From NCBI GenBank assembly GCA_963662175.1, contig OY759222.1, positions 1,904,713 to 1,968,712 of the forward strand: DNA of 64,000 nucleotides. The letters are read 5' to 3'. A program made the position numbers and the translations under genes. This document shows positions 47,650 through 59,600 of the stretch, in pieces (position 1 is the first letter of the stretch; each line of letters begins with the position of its first letter). This DNA comes from Aradus depressus (Eukaryota; Arthropoda; Insecta; Hemiptera; Aradidae). The notes under the pieces are model-generated. The model did no database searches and was not told the DNA's origin. It saw only the letters and a program-made list of their open reading frames with translations.

Positions 47650-50600
47650 TTAACCTAAACATCTTTCTTTATGGACTATGTTAACTTTTTAATACGTCAA
47701 CAAATATTTTACTATTACTAACTGTTTCTGTGAAGAGATAATAGGTACAGTAGGTAAAAAAAGGTATTCATGTAGTATCTTTTTTCAGTTTTAAGTTGTT
47801 TAAAGTGTTTATTTGGTTCGGATTATCTGCTATTATAAAGTAAACATTATAATAATGTAATACAATTTATATAATAAAACAATATTATTATTATGATAAC
47901 AACTTTTATCAATGACAATGGATTATTAAATAACCAGCCGGTACGCTACAGCCTGTAGTCTCTTTCGTCCAATATTTCCCACTCATTCTTCAATAAACTT
48001 TAAAACTTTCCAATAAGTCTTTTCCGTTTGAACCCTTTTTATATATATTTATTTTTTTTTCTAACAAAATTGATCATTTTTCTAATGGCTATAATCTGGT
48101 GATTGTGGGAGTTTCAAATAAACTATAGATATTACCAGTATGTTTGTGGGTCATTATTTTATTGAAAATAATAACAAATCTTTAACCATCAGAACTGAAA
48201 TTACTCTCATCAGAGAATATAACGTTTTCCCATAAATCAGTTGTGTTAGGCTGGTACTACCGAGCGAAGGCCAGTCGCTTCTTTCCGTTTACTTCGCCGA
48301 TGAGTGACCTCTTTCTTGCTTGTCTTCTTGTGTAGCCTGCTTCTTGTACGCGACTAGGTACTGTCTGTCTGAGGGTACGTCCATAGAGCACATCTTACCG
48401 CTTTATCGCTGTGGACGAGCGGGGGAAAAAATGTAGTGAAAACTTATTGGGGCGGTCATAGTGCACCTGCCTATCTGCTTTAACCGGCTCAAACTGCTTC
48501 TACCCGCTTTAACTGGAATGAATTATTGTTTCTTTTACCCGCTTACCGCTTAGCACGCCCGGTCAGTTGGCTGTTATCTTCCGTCTGTGCACGTGCTTCT
48601 TACTCTTGTTTTTATAAAATGGAAGCCGATAAAGACATTTTAATGTCCACAGTGTTTTTGAAAAGTGCCATTTGGGATATCTGAGAGACCAATTCGCCAT
48701 AGAAATGGGAACGTTCCCTCCTTGTCGTTCAGGTGATCCTGGCGGTCATCCAGAATCTAAGTGGCCATATTTTAAATTGCTGATGTTCTTAGTGGACATC
48801 GTCAAGCCAAGAACCACATCGAGCAACTTGAAAAGCAGCAAAACTCGAGCTCATCTGGATCTAGTAGCTCACACTGCTGACATTGGAACAGAACCTACGG
48901 AGGGTGTTCAGCAAGTGGAAACGCAAGCTTCTGACACTCAAAACATATTTCAGGAAACACGGCTGTTCAAGGTGTAGTCGAATGTCTGTTTATCCATTCG
49001 GAAATATTCGTAAAATTTCTCGGGGTGAGCTTTGAGTTGAGCTAATAAAGTATGGTATTGACCTACCTCAAGGCGAGTCCTATGGGGAGTTTCATGGACG
49101 TTCGTTATTCTTTCTTGTTTAATTTTATGATAAATATTATCTGTTGTCAACAAAATACACAATAGATCCTCACGTGATAGCTCCATTATGCCAACTGACG
49201 TACGCTCCCGCGAGCGGTGCTCTATAACCACCACCAGCTAGAATGGCGCGGGTCCACCTCGCTGTTTGCAACTGCCGCGGGGAGCGGTGCACTATGGGCG
49301 TACCCTGAGGCCCAGAAGTTGTTGCCGGGTCTTCCCCGATTTCTCGAGCCTTCATTTTTCCACTTTGGAAACTTACTATTTTTTTAAAAATAGTATGTGC
49401 TTATTAAAATAAAAATATAAATGTATATATCTAAGTATATATTTCCCTATTTCAAAAAATGTTTTTTTATTATTAAGATTTCAATTTGTTTTTATGTTTT
49501 TCATGTTTTTAAGACGTTAGTATACATGAAGGACAGGGAAAAACTCCGTGGGGGCTGGAAAGGAGACAATTAGGATTATAAACTTGTGGAACTTCCATTT
49601 AGTTTAGTCTTTGTTAAGTCGTGGCTGATGATGGTAACAATACTGAAAATACTCCCCAACATTTAAAAACAAACATTTTTTATTAAGTGTTCCACAATAT
49701 CGCTCTAAAAAAAAAATACTTCCATAGTAGAGGTCGGATTTATGTCCACCAGAGTGACTTAATAGCGCTCTGGTAGTAGGCGATAAGACCTCGTAATTAT
49801 ACCCCCTGGCGTGAGTCACTATAACTAAATGGCTTGCTTGTTTTCAGTTTATAGACTATTATTGGATTATGCAAGTTCATTGTCAACACAGCTGTATGAA
49901 TAGTTTTTTTTCGCGGCGATGTATATGTATATCTATAGATCTTTACCTTTATCCTTTGACGAATTTTCTTTGTATATTATTGAAGGTTAGCAACTGTATA
50001 AATATTTGATGAAGACATTTTATCTTGGAAGTAACTTGGGAAGAGAAAATCAACAAAAATATACCTCATGAATAGTATTTTTTTAGTATTATTTTTTAAA
50101 AAATAGTAATTTTTTACCCATTGTATTTACTCTATTTATATAGCCGAAGGAGGGATGAATAGTATTGTTTGGACACTCAGCTGTTCTATAGAATAAGATC
50201 AGAGTTCAGTTAGTTATTATGAGTCATGCCCGGGCTTTAACTTCGATGTCATATCGCCTACTACCAGAGCGCTTTTTCTTCGCTCTGGTGGACATGAGCC
50301 CGATTCTACTGTGGGAGTTCTAAATTTTACCTACCCAGGTTCAGTTACCTGAGATAGGGGGTCTTTAACGAGTCTCTGACATTGTACACCCTTGGAACCG
50401 TCACTTAACATCCCATCCGAAGAACGGGGTGCTCAAGTAGGCCCCTCAGCTACCGTGTTTCTTCCTTACATTTTGATTTTGACAAGTTTTATCTCGGACT
50501 GGCCAGTTTATCAAGCAGATATTGTTGGAAAATAATGAATAAAGAGTTACTATGTTGTAGATTATATATGAAGTCACTTAGTAGATTTACTGGCACAAGT

Positions 50601-53600
50601 TGAATGTCTGTTACATCATTGTTCTAACATACTGTTGTCTTGTTACTGTTCAGGTTACCCTTCTGAGCTCTACTACAGAGGCAGTGCGATGTGGGAGACT
50701 CTGTACGGCATGATCCTCGCCTTCCCTCTCGTCTGCTACTTCTTCGTTCCTGTCTACTACAGTCTCGGCATCACCTCTGTGTATCAGGTAAATATGTTTG
50801 TTTACAGCTTGCTAAACATTGTCTAAATTTTATATATATATATATATTTTTTTTAAAATAAACTATTCTTCTGAAAGGGGGGATTGAAGATCTGCGAATA
50901 CATCTATATATATCTATGATCTTGTTTCAGTACCTGGACCTGCGGTTCAAGTCTCGGATCGTCCGATGTCTAGCCTCTGGTACCTATGTCATCCGAAGTA
51001 TCCTTAATCTCGGGGTGACAGTCTTCACCCCCTGTGTCGCCCTCAAGACCATCATCGGCCTGCCCTACTGGGTTTCCATCACCGCCATCGTCACCTTGTC
51101 TATATTCTTTGTTATGATGGTACGTATCTATAACCTTTATTTTTATATAAATTAATAATGTTTTTATTGTAATTGGTCAGAATGATGTTTTTGTTTGATC
51201 AGAAATTTGTTTCATGTTAAGTGAAGTAATTATTATGATTCAAGCCCGGGTATTAACTACGAGGTCATATCGCCTACTACCAGGGCGCTCTTTCGTCGCT
51301 CTGGTGGACATGAGCCCGACTCTACTATGAGCCTCCTAAACTTTGCCTACCCTAAATTTCTATTCACCTAGGGCAGGAGTCTTAACGATTACATGACAGG
51401 CTCGGGACCATCGCTTTATGTCCCATCCGTGCTCAAGGTTTTTTCACTTCCCATATAAAAAAAAACTATAGGGCCTCTTCCGAGTTTCGAACCTTAGAGG
51501 TTGTCAGTTCAACTTCTGTCTGTATATATGAAGATTATAATTACATTTTTTCGTTTTGATAACAATTTCAATTTTATTTTACACATGTTTTATATCACAA
51601 TCCCCTGGCGATGATTGTCACAATAAAACTGTAAAGTGTGAAAGAAAGGCCAAATCCAAGAGTATCTGATGTCAGAAGAACCTATATGCCACTGTTGTAT
51701 AAAGGTCTTAATGACTGTCAGTTCAACTTCCATCTCTCTGTAGGTTCGTTTGAGATTCACGGAAAAACGGCTGAACGTATATTCAAGAAAGTTGCAGCCA
51801 GTATAACAACTCAAATTTGTAAAAATGGGGGGGGGGGCGCTAAACATAAAATTACTGCTAGCTCTTTAATGAGTTGATCTTATATTGACGAAACATAAGG
51901 ACTTTTAAGGTTTGGTTCTCCAGGTTTTTTTTATACCTCCTAGATAAAAAACACTAAGGGCCTCGACTGGGTTTCGAACTCGCAATCTTGAGCTCAGTAA
52001 GCAAGAACGCTAACCAATGGAAGCTTTCTACTCTCCGCATGTAACAAAATTATTGGTGGCATTACGTACTGAAGCTCATTCAAACAACATAACATATCCC
52101 CTGGGCCTTGGCACGCAGCTAAGGAATAATATCGATAGCTAGTGATAGAAAAATATCGATGTATCCTACCCAAAAGGTTTGTGAAGTGATTCATAATGAA
52201 ATAGTGAAGTACCTGTCCTCTCATGTAAAGCCATCTGAATTCTAATGTTGAAGGCATGACTCAATGATCTCTGGAGACATTTCAGAAGTTAAATTTCGAA
52301 ATAATATCGATTTTTGAAAAAAAAATTTAATATCAGGATCGAAGTATTTTGTAAACTAGAAAGTGGGCCTTATAGATCAAAATACAAGAATCTCAATTCT
52401 AGTTTTGAGATATTGTTATCGGTACTTCGTTATTAGATATCCTACACTTGCGAAGCTTTTGGGATGGATACATTGATGTTTTGGGATCGATGTTTTTCAA
52501 CACTTAGCTATCTATACTAATCGTTAACAAGACGTTAAGCCTCTGGGGATGTAGTACTGTACTGAATGAGCTTATTGAAACTTATTTTTCATTATTTGTA
52601 ATCGTGTAGACGATATATCATATTTCTAGATTGTTTGCAAATGGTTTCCAAATGCCACCGGGTGACACAATACGTTAACATAATTATTTATTAATTTTCG
52701 GGCCCTTCAAGATGTTAGCGCGCCATTTTGAATTTGTTTTTAAAAATATATTGAAATGTATTTCTTACTATACTTGATGAGACTTTTTCATAGACACCCC
52801 ACGTGAATATTTAAAATTTTTTTTTTTTTTTTTTAAACCCTTTTTCGATATATTAAAATTATTAATAATTACACTTAGAATTTATGTGGATTGGGCATAT
52901 AGAATTATTATAGAATTTCCATAATTTTTACTTTCCCATGAGAGGAAAGTCATGTAATCATGAACAAAAAAAAGAAATTGAAAATCAGTGTTTTGCATTT
53001 TATTTCACGAAGTGTATTTGTGTAGTGATCATGCCTTCCGACCTGCCCCCCTCCCCTCAAAAAAAAGGCTGTGAACACTATAATTACCAATTGAATAAAC
53101 ATATTGACATCATGTATACTAGCATGTGATCCGTCGTTGCTGCATTAGTAACTGCAAAGTTTAGTAAATTATTGTAATTATATTAATGTTGAGGTGATTA
53201 TTGCTGCGCATTACCTCTGTCTCATCTAACGGATGCTAAATATGAAATTTCATGAAAATCCGATTAAACGTTAAAGACCACTCATTTTATGCCCCCCCCC
53301 CCCCCCCCCCCCCCCCTTATAAAGTTTCATGCAACTGAATGTTAGGTTAGGTTTTATGACTCATGCCCGGGCTTTAACTACGAGGTCATATCGCCTACTA
53401 CCAGAGCGCTCTTTCGTCACTCTGGTGGACATGAGCCCGACTCTATTGTGGGAGTCCTAAATTTTGCCTACCCTAAATTTTTATTCACCTAGGGTAGGGG
53501 TCTTTAACGAGTACCTGACATCGTACTCGGGACCATCGCTTAACGTTCCATCCGAAGGACGGCATGCTTGAGTTTATTTCACCTCCCAGATATAATAAAC

Positions 53601-56600
53601 TAAGGGCCTCGGTTGGGTTTCGAACTCACGATCTTGAGCTCAGAAGACAAGCACGCATACCACTGAGCTACCGACGCCCATCCAAAGAACGAATTAATCA
53701 ATTACTTTTTCGTCACCCCCCTCGAAAACCAGTAGTTTTTTTTTGCGCTTATATTGTTTTGGTCATAAGTATAAAATCGTGCCGATACGTTCATTCTATC
53801 GGCAGTTATTAGGGTTTTTCTGTTAAGCCTCCCCCTAATCCCCCCTTCCCTTTGGTCGATTTGGCTGAAAAACAATAGGTGTCGTTGTTAGAGGGTTCTG
53901 GGTTCACATACATTCGTATAGCCCGGGAAGTAAAAAAGTATCGGGTATTTCTAAGAATGGATCGGTGAATCTTGACATGTTGAAGTAGACCGGTGATTCA
54001 CACTAACAAGGTCAACACTTGTTCATTGCACTTAACATATAATCACATATCCACTCGTCTTTTCAGATTATGTATCCTTATAGTGCTTTTTAAATTTAAT
54101 AATTACATATTTAGTGCACTGTTTTTCCAACCTACAGTTAACTTATGCAACCGCATGGATGTACCATTGAACGTGTGCGTGGGTGACTTTCGACCTTATT
54201 GGTCTTCGAACTGGAACTTTGGTTTACGGAGGCGTTTGACCGGTTATCCGTTATATGAGACAATGTGCGGCAAAAGAATATAAATTTTCCAAATTACTCA
54301 AAAACTAATTTCCGCCTTTTTTCATTATTCTTTCTGTCTGTCGAAGCCTTCTAGCGCCTAAATTTACAAACAATATGGAAGTTATTGGCTACAATCCAAA
54401 CAAATTGTTATTATTTGTAAAACTATAAAACGTGTAGGGGAACCATAAACTCTGAGAGAATGAATATATATAGATATAGATACTGTCTATATACTATATA
54501 ACAATAACTGTCGAATTTATCAACACAAAATTTATTATAAAGATTGAGTAGTCCCTGAGTAATACAATACACTTATTGTTGATTTTCAACCAAATCGATA
54601 AATTGGTTTGAGAGGGAGAGCGATAACTTAATTTGATTCGCGCTCTATATCGCGAAGTATAGGGGAAGTTATGTAATCGGTCAATATCCCTGTCAGATCC
54701 CTGAAAATCTTAAACTCCTGATTGGTGCGTCTTGAATTGAGTGTCCAAAAATGACATGAAAGGTTGTAATTTTGCCGGACAACGCCGTGTACTCCTGCTG
54801 GTGGAATGTATGTATGGTGGAGAGGTTGACTGTTCGAGTATGTGACTGTTTGGACCTTGGATCTATACAATTTATAATCCGTTACTGGTTTGAATATAAA
54901 TTAGTTCCCGTCTAAAAAATGTTTTATCTAGAATTGTATTTGTTGTCTTCTGTCGCTCCAACTCTTCTCTTCTCCCACTTATTTTTCTTATATAGAGGTT
55001 GTGGGCTTCAAGCCCATCTTCAATATTTTAAACATTGATGTAGTCGTTTTTGATAACTATTTCAGTCTTAATTTACAATAATTGTTGTTATTTATTGATA
55101 GTGTAAGATGTTGTGGGACGAGATTTTTCATAGAAAGAAAAGACGTTGCCTTCCCACTGTTCTATTTTCGACCAGAACCGTCTTTCAATTATATTCTTCT
55201 TTGTCATCATCAGTAGCACATCTATGAAAACATATAAAATGTAAAAATGGAGAAGTAACTAGCAAGTGAATTGAAACAATAGAGAATAAAATAGAGTAGA
55301 ATATAATAGAATTCAAAATTTCAAATTTCAATTATTCAAAATAATCTTACCAAGAAATTTGACAAAGAAAAACAGACTATGGCCATTTTGGCCGTCAGAC
55401 GCTAGAAATTTAAACAAAAAAATCCTAATGTGTAAAAATCATAATTTAAATTAATATATGAAAATTTGTTTTTTTACTATTTCTGAATGTGAATCCTTTT
55501 GCCATAGTGGGGGGGGGGGGGGTGGGGGGGGGGGGAGGGGGTGCCTCAGTAATTAGCAACAACAGTCAGACCGACATGAAGCAACATGCTAGTCAGCCAT
55601 CGTAAGCAATCCGTTACTCCATTTTTCTCACAATGGTTTACTCGGTTTATGCACGCAGCCACTGCATCTCATAGAAATGCAGTTTATTTAGTTTTTAAAT
55701 CAGTTTTTTTTTGTTTGTTTTTCTTTATTTTGAGGAGATAAATAAGATTTATTTATTACTCCCTTACAATGCCAGCTGATGTTTACATGAGTAAATACTT
55801 GACTTAAGATAAGGCTCTTAAATAATAAAAATTAACGTGTAGACAATAACCATTCGTCCAAACACAATACATGATCCTCTTCAGGCGTTCTGATAGCAGA
55901 CAGACATCATAAAACCTTTTTTGGTTGTGTTAAAGACTGGTTACAGTAAACTTCAGACAATAATAATAATATGAATAATATCTGTTAGGCACCGGTGGCT
56001 CAGGTGTAGCGTGCTTGCTTACTGAGCTCAGGATCGGGGGTCCTTATCTGGGCAGTGATTCGGATGGGATGTGAAGCGATGGTTCCGAGTCTGTAGATGT
56101 CCCCTACAAAAACCCCTACCCTAAAGAATCAAAATTTGGGACTTCGACAGTAGAGCCGAGTGACGAAAGAGCTCTCTGGTAGTAGGCGATTTGACCTCGT
56201 AGATAAAGCCTGAGCATGAGTTCTTTGTTTATCTGACAATATCTACTACATCGACACAGATCGCAAAAATATATCGGAAGACTAATGTCCAATGGTGTGT
56301 TACAGGGCGGACTGCGGACAGCCATCCTGGCAGACGTGGCCCAGCTTCTTGTGATGGTGGGCTGCAGTGTAGCCATCATACTGCAAGGAACCATAAACTG
56401 CAGGCGGCCCCCACCAATGTGGTCAATGCATCCTGGACTCATGAACGGCTCGACTTTTTTCAAGTAATACTTGTGTATATTTCCTGATAAATAAGAACCG
56501 ACCAAACCAACTTACTTTAAGCAATCATAATTGAAGATTTAGCCGAAAAGTTAATCGAGTTAATTGTGAAGTATTTCACTATTAAATTTTGTACTGTGAT

Positions 56601-59600
56601 CAGTTGGATTGGATGTCTGTTCATAACGGCTAAGCCGATTGGTCGATAGACACGTGAAAGTTCTCGTAAATGGCAACTGAGTGCTTTCAATTGATGCTAT
56701 ATCTGTTTATAAAAATGTGTATTATGGCGGAAAGAACTTACGGCACATTTTTGAGAAATATGATTGTGTTAAGTGCTATATATTCATAATAACAACAAAA
56801 TAGTTCACAAATTCTTTATTCTCGTTGTTTATACCTCAAATATTCTATGAAATAACCCTTTATCTCGTATTTGGAAAGTTGATATGTATACATATTATAA
56901 TCTGTTTGGAATTAGATATTACATACGACCGAAACCGGGAAAAGTTTGGGAATTTTACTTTTCCGTAAAAGTCGGGGATTTTTCATGAATAAATCGCAGA
57001 TGTCAGAGAAAATACAATTTTGGGTCAGTAAAACATAATTATAACAGTAGAAGAATCAGCTCTCTTATCGGACTTTCAAACTTTACAGTTACTTTACATG
57101 ATCTGTGATTTCTTCCTGTGTTCTGAAGTGTTACAAAAATATTATATTATTGCTGGAGAAAAGGGTAAATATAATTTTTTTTGTTTCAAATTAGTTCCTA
57201 TGTTAGTAACGTGTGTAAAGTTACATCAACAATTAAGAATTTGATGAAATTTCTGACGAGTTGTTTTGTTTGGAAAACGATTTGATAAAATGTATGGAAT
57301 ATTAGTCACTATTTGCTGTTCAGAATTTTTTATGAATCTTTAAAGTTCGCATTTTGCATTCGTAGCATTACTTATGAAAGTGTATAGTTGTCTCATGTGC
57401 TGTTTGATTGAGAAAGACCATCGTTTATTTCATTTTGATGGTCATTGTTCTAATTACAGAAAAAAAAAAAAATTGTTTATATATTTGATGTAGAAATGTG
57501 GAAAATCTTCGCGGCTCCAGGCTTTAAGTTGTGCCAATTAACAGACTATAAGCTATTTCGTCAGATGCTAAGATATAAACTGAAATGAAAAGAAATTTTA
57601 TTATTTTGGGACCGAGGTCCCCTGAGAATAAATACATATAAATTATATATAGAAAAGTAAAAATGAAATATAGTATCAGTATGTACAAATAAATAAATAA
57701 ATAGATGAATAAATTAGTACTACATTGGAGGAAAACTAGACAATTATAAATACAGATAAACAAAAGATTAACATGAAAAAATATAAAATTGACAGCTTCA
57801 TTATGATGAAAATAAATAAATAAAAGTATCTAGGTATATAAATAAAAGAGAATATGTAAAAAAAAAAAGAAAAGAAAATCTATATAAATTAGAAAAAAAT
57901 AAAGTATATAATAAAAATCGACGGAGCATAATACTGTGAAGGTTGATTATAAAAGAGAAGGAAGGATGCCCAGCCAAGGTTTGAAATAAAATCAATTTTA
58001 GAAAGTAGGGGCTGGATAGAAAAAGTGTGGAGAGAGAAGAAAAATAAAAATACATAATAAGAAAAAAAAAAAATCATGATAAAAATGTATAAATGCATAA
58101 AATGAACAAAAAAGGAATAATATTGATTATGATAGAATAATTTAGAAAATCTGATAAAAAAATATAATAAAATAGAGAATAACAAAAAAAAAGAGAAAAA
58201 AATGTGATGAGTAAATAATTTAAATGATTAGATAATTGAGGTTGACGAATTAGAGAATACGGAGGAGAGATCAAAGAGGAGTGGATTGTTTGGTGAAGAG
58301 GAATTGGAATAGTGAGGATTTGTAGGAGCCACGGAAGGAGAGTGACGGATTGGGGGAGGCAGGGAGTTGTAGAGAGAGGAGGCCTGGACAAGGAATGAAA
58401 TGAATGTAGAATTGAATGAAAATGAATAAAGTGAATATATATCGTTTAATATGGTAGGGAATTTTTTTTCAAGCACTAGCGACACTTAATTTTTTTTCAA
58501 GCACTAGCGACACTTAATTTTTTTTCAAGCACTAGCGACACTTAATTTTTTTTCAAGCACTAGCGACACTTAATTTTTTTTCAAGCACTAGCGACACTTA
58601 ATTTTTTCGTTCAATATGTAATTTTATCTATTTTTATTATCTTCCAATGAGCCAAATAGCTACGGTAGTTTTCGTTATTGAAATCTCCTTTATTTGTTGC
58701 ATACACAATTTTAAATAAAACTGTCATTTCCTGTTAGTTGAGTTGAGTAGCGGTCATTTGTCCCAGTTTTGTCATCTGTCAAAACTTTTTCAAGTTGTTT
58801 GTCTTCTTCCCATTATTATCATTTGTCAATTGGGGAAGTTGTATATTATAACTAATTTTTGTAATGTTTCAGTGGAAATTTCAATTATCTAATATATATT
58901 TTTTTAAGTTCTAAGGTCAAAGGCCGTTAAAGGAAACCCTTGTCCATATGAGGACAGAATATCGTTACCTATAAGTATATAATTAAAGCTGTAAAACTGT
59001 CATTCTGTCTGTTTCTCGAGTATGACACCGCTTGAAACATTGTCATTGAGGAGGAGGTCTGTATAACCAGTATTTTGTTTGATTCACAGCTGGGACCTGG
59101 ATCCTACAGTTCGCGTAACAACAGTGACGGCAATAGTGGGTCAGCTGTTCATGTCACTGTCCATCTTCGGCTGTCAGCAGAACTTCGTTCAGAGATATTG
59201 CAGCATGTCCTCGCAGAGTAAAGTCAAAAAGTAAGTAGGCAGTAATCTGGTCCCAAAGGAGAGGCTAGGATAAGGGACACCTTAGGACGGGAAGTGCGCC
59301 GTTCTTGAGGGGGATTTATGATTGTTGTTGTCCAGGACATTCCTAACAGGGGTGTCGGCCGTTGCGCAGCACGTACTGGCTGGGATGTCGGCTGTTGCCC
59401 AGCACGCACTGGCTGGGATGTCGGCCGTTGCCCAGCACGTACTAGCTGGGATGTCGGCTGTTGCCCAGCACGTACTAGCTGGGATGCCGGCTGTTGCCCA
59501 GCACGTACTAGCTGGGATGTCGGCTGTTGCCCAGCACGTACTAGCTGGGATGTCGGCTGTTGCCCAGCACGTACTAGCTGGGATGCCGGCTGTTGCCCAG

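Larger units (their letters stand above)
48373..49305. mobile_element. PIF/Harbinger-derived element, TGA target duplication
   Basis: 933 bp and the same family as 45737-46371. The left end is GGGTACGTCCATAGAGCAC and the right end in reverse GGGTACGCCCATAGTGCACC, flanked by TGA (48370-48372 and 49306-49308). It keeps more interior than the 45.7-kb copy: a longer MADF gene piece and a better transposase N-terminus. Confidence 0.9.

Noticed and set aside
54137..54283. Additional transporter exon in intron 3
   Set aside because: It contains a stop, breaks the phase between exons 3 and 4, and shows no SLC5 similarity; exons 3 and 4 already join in phase.
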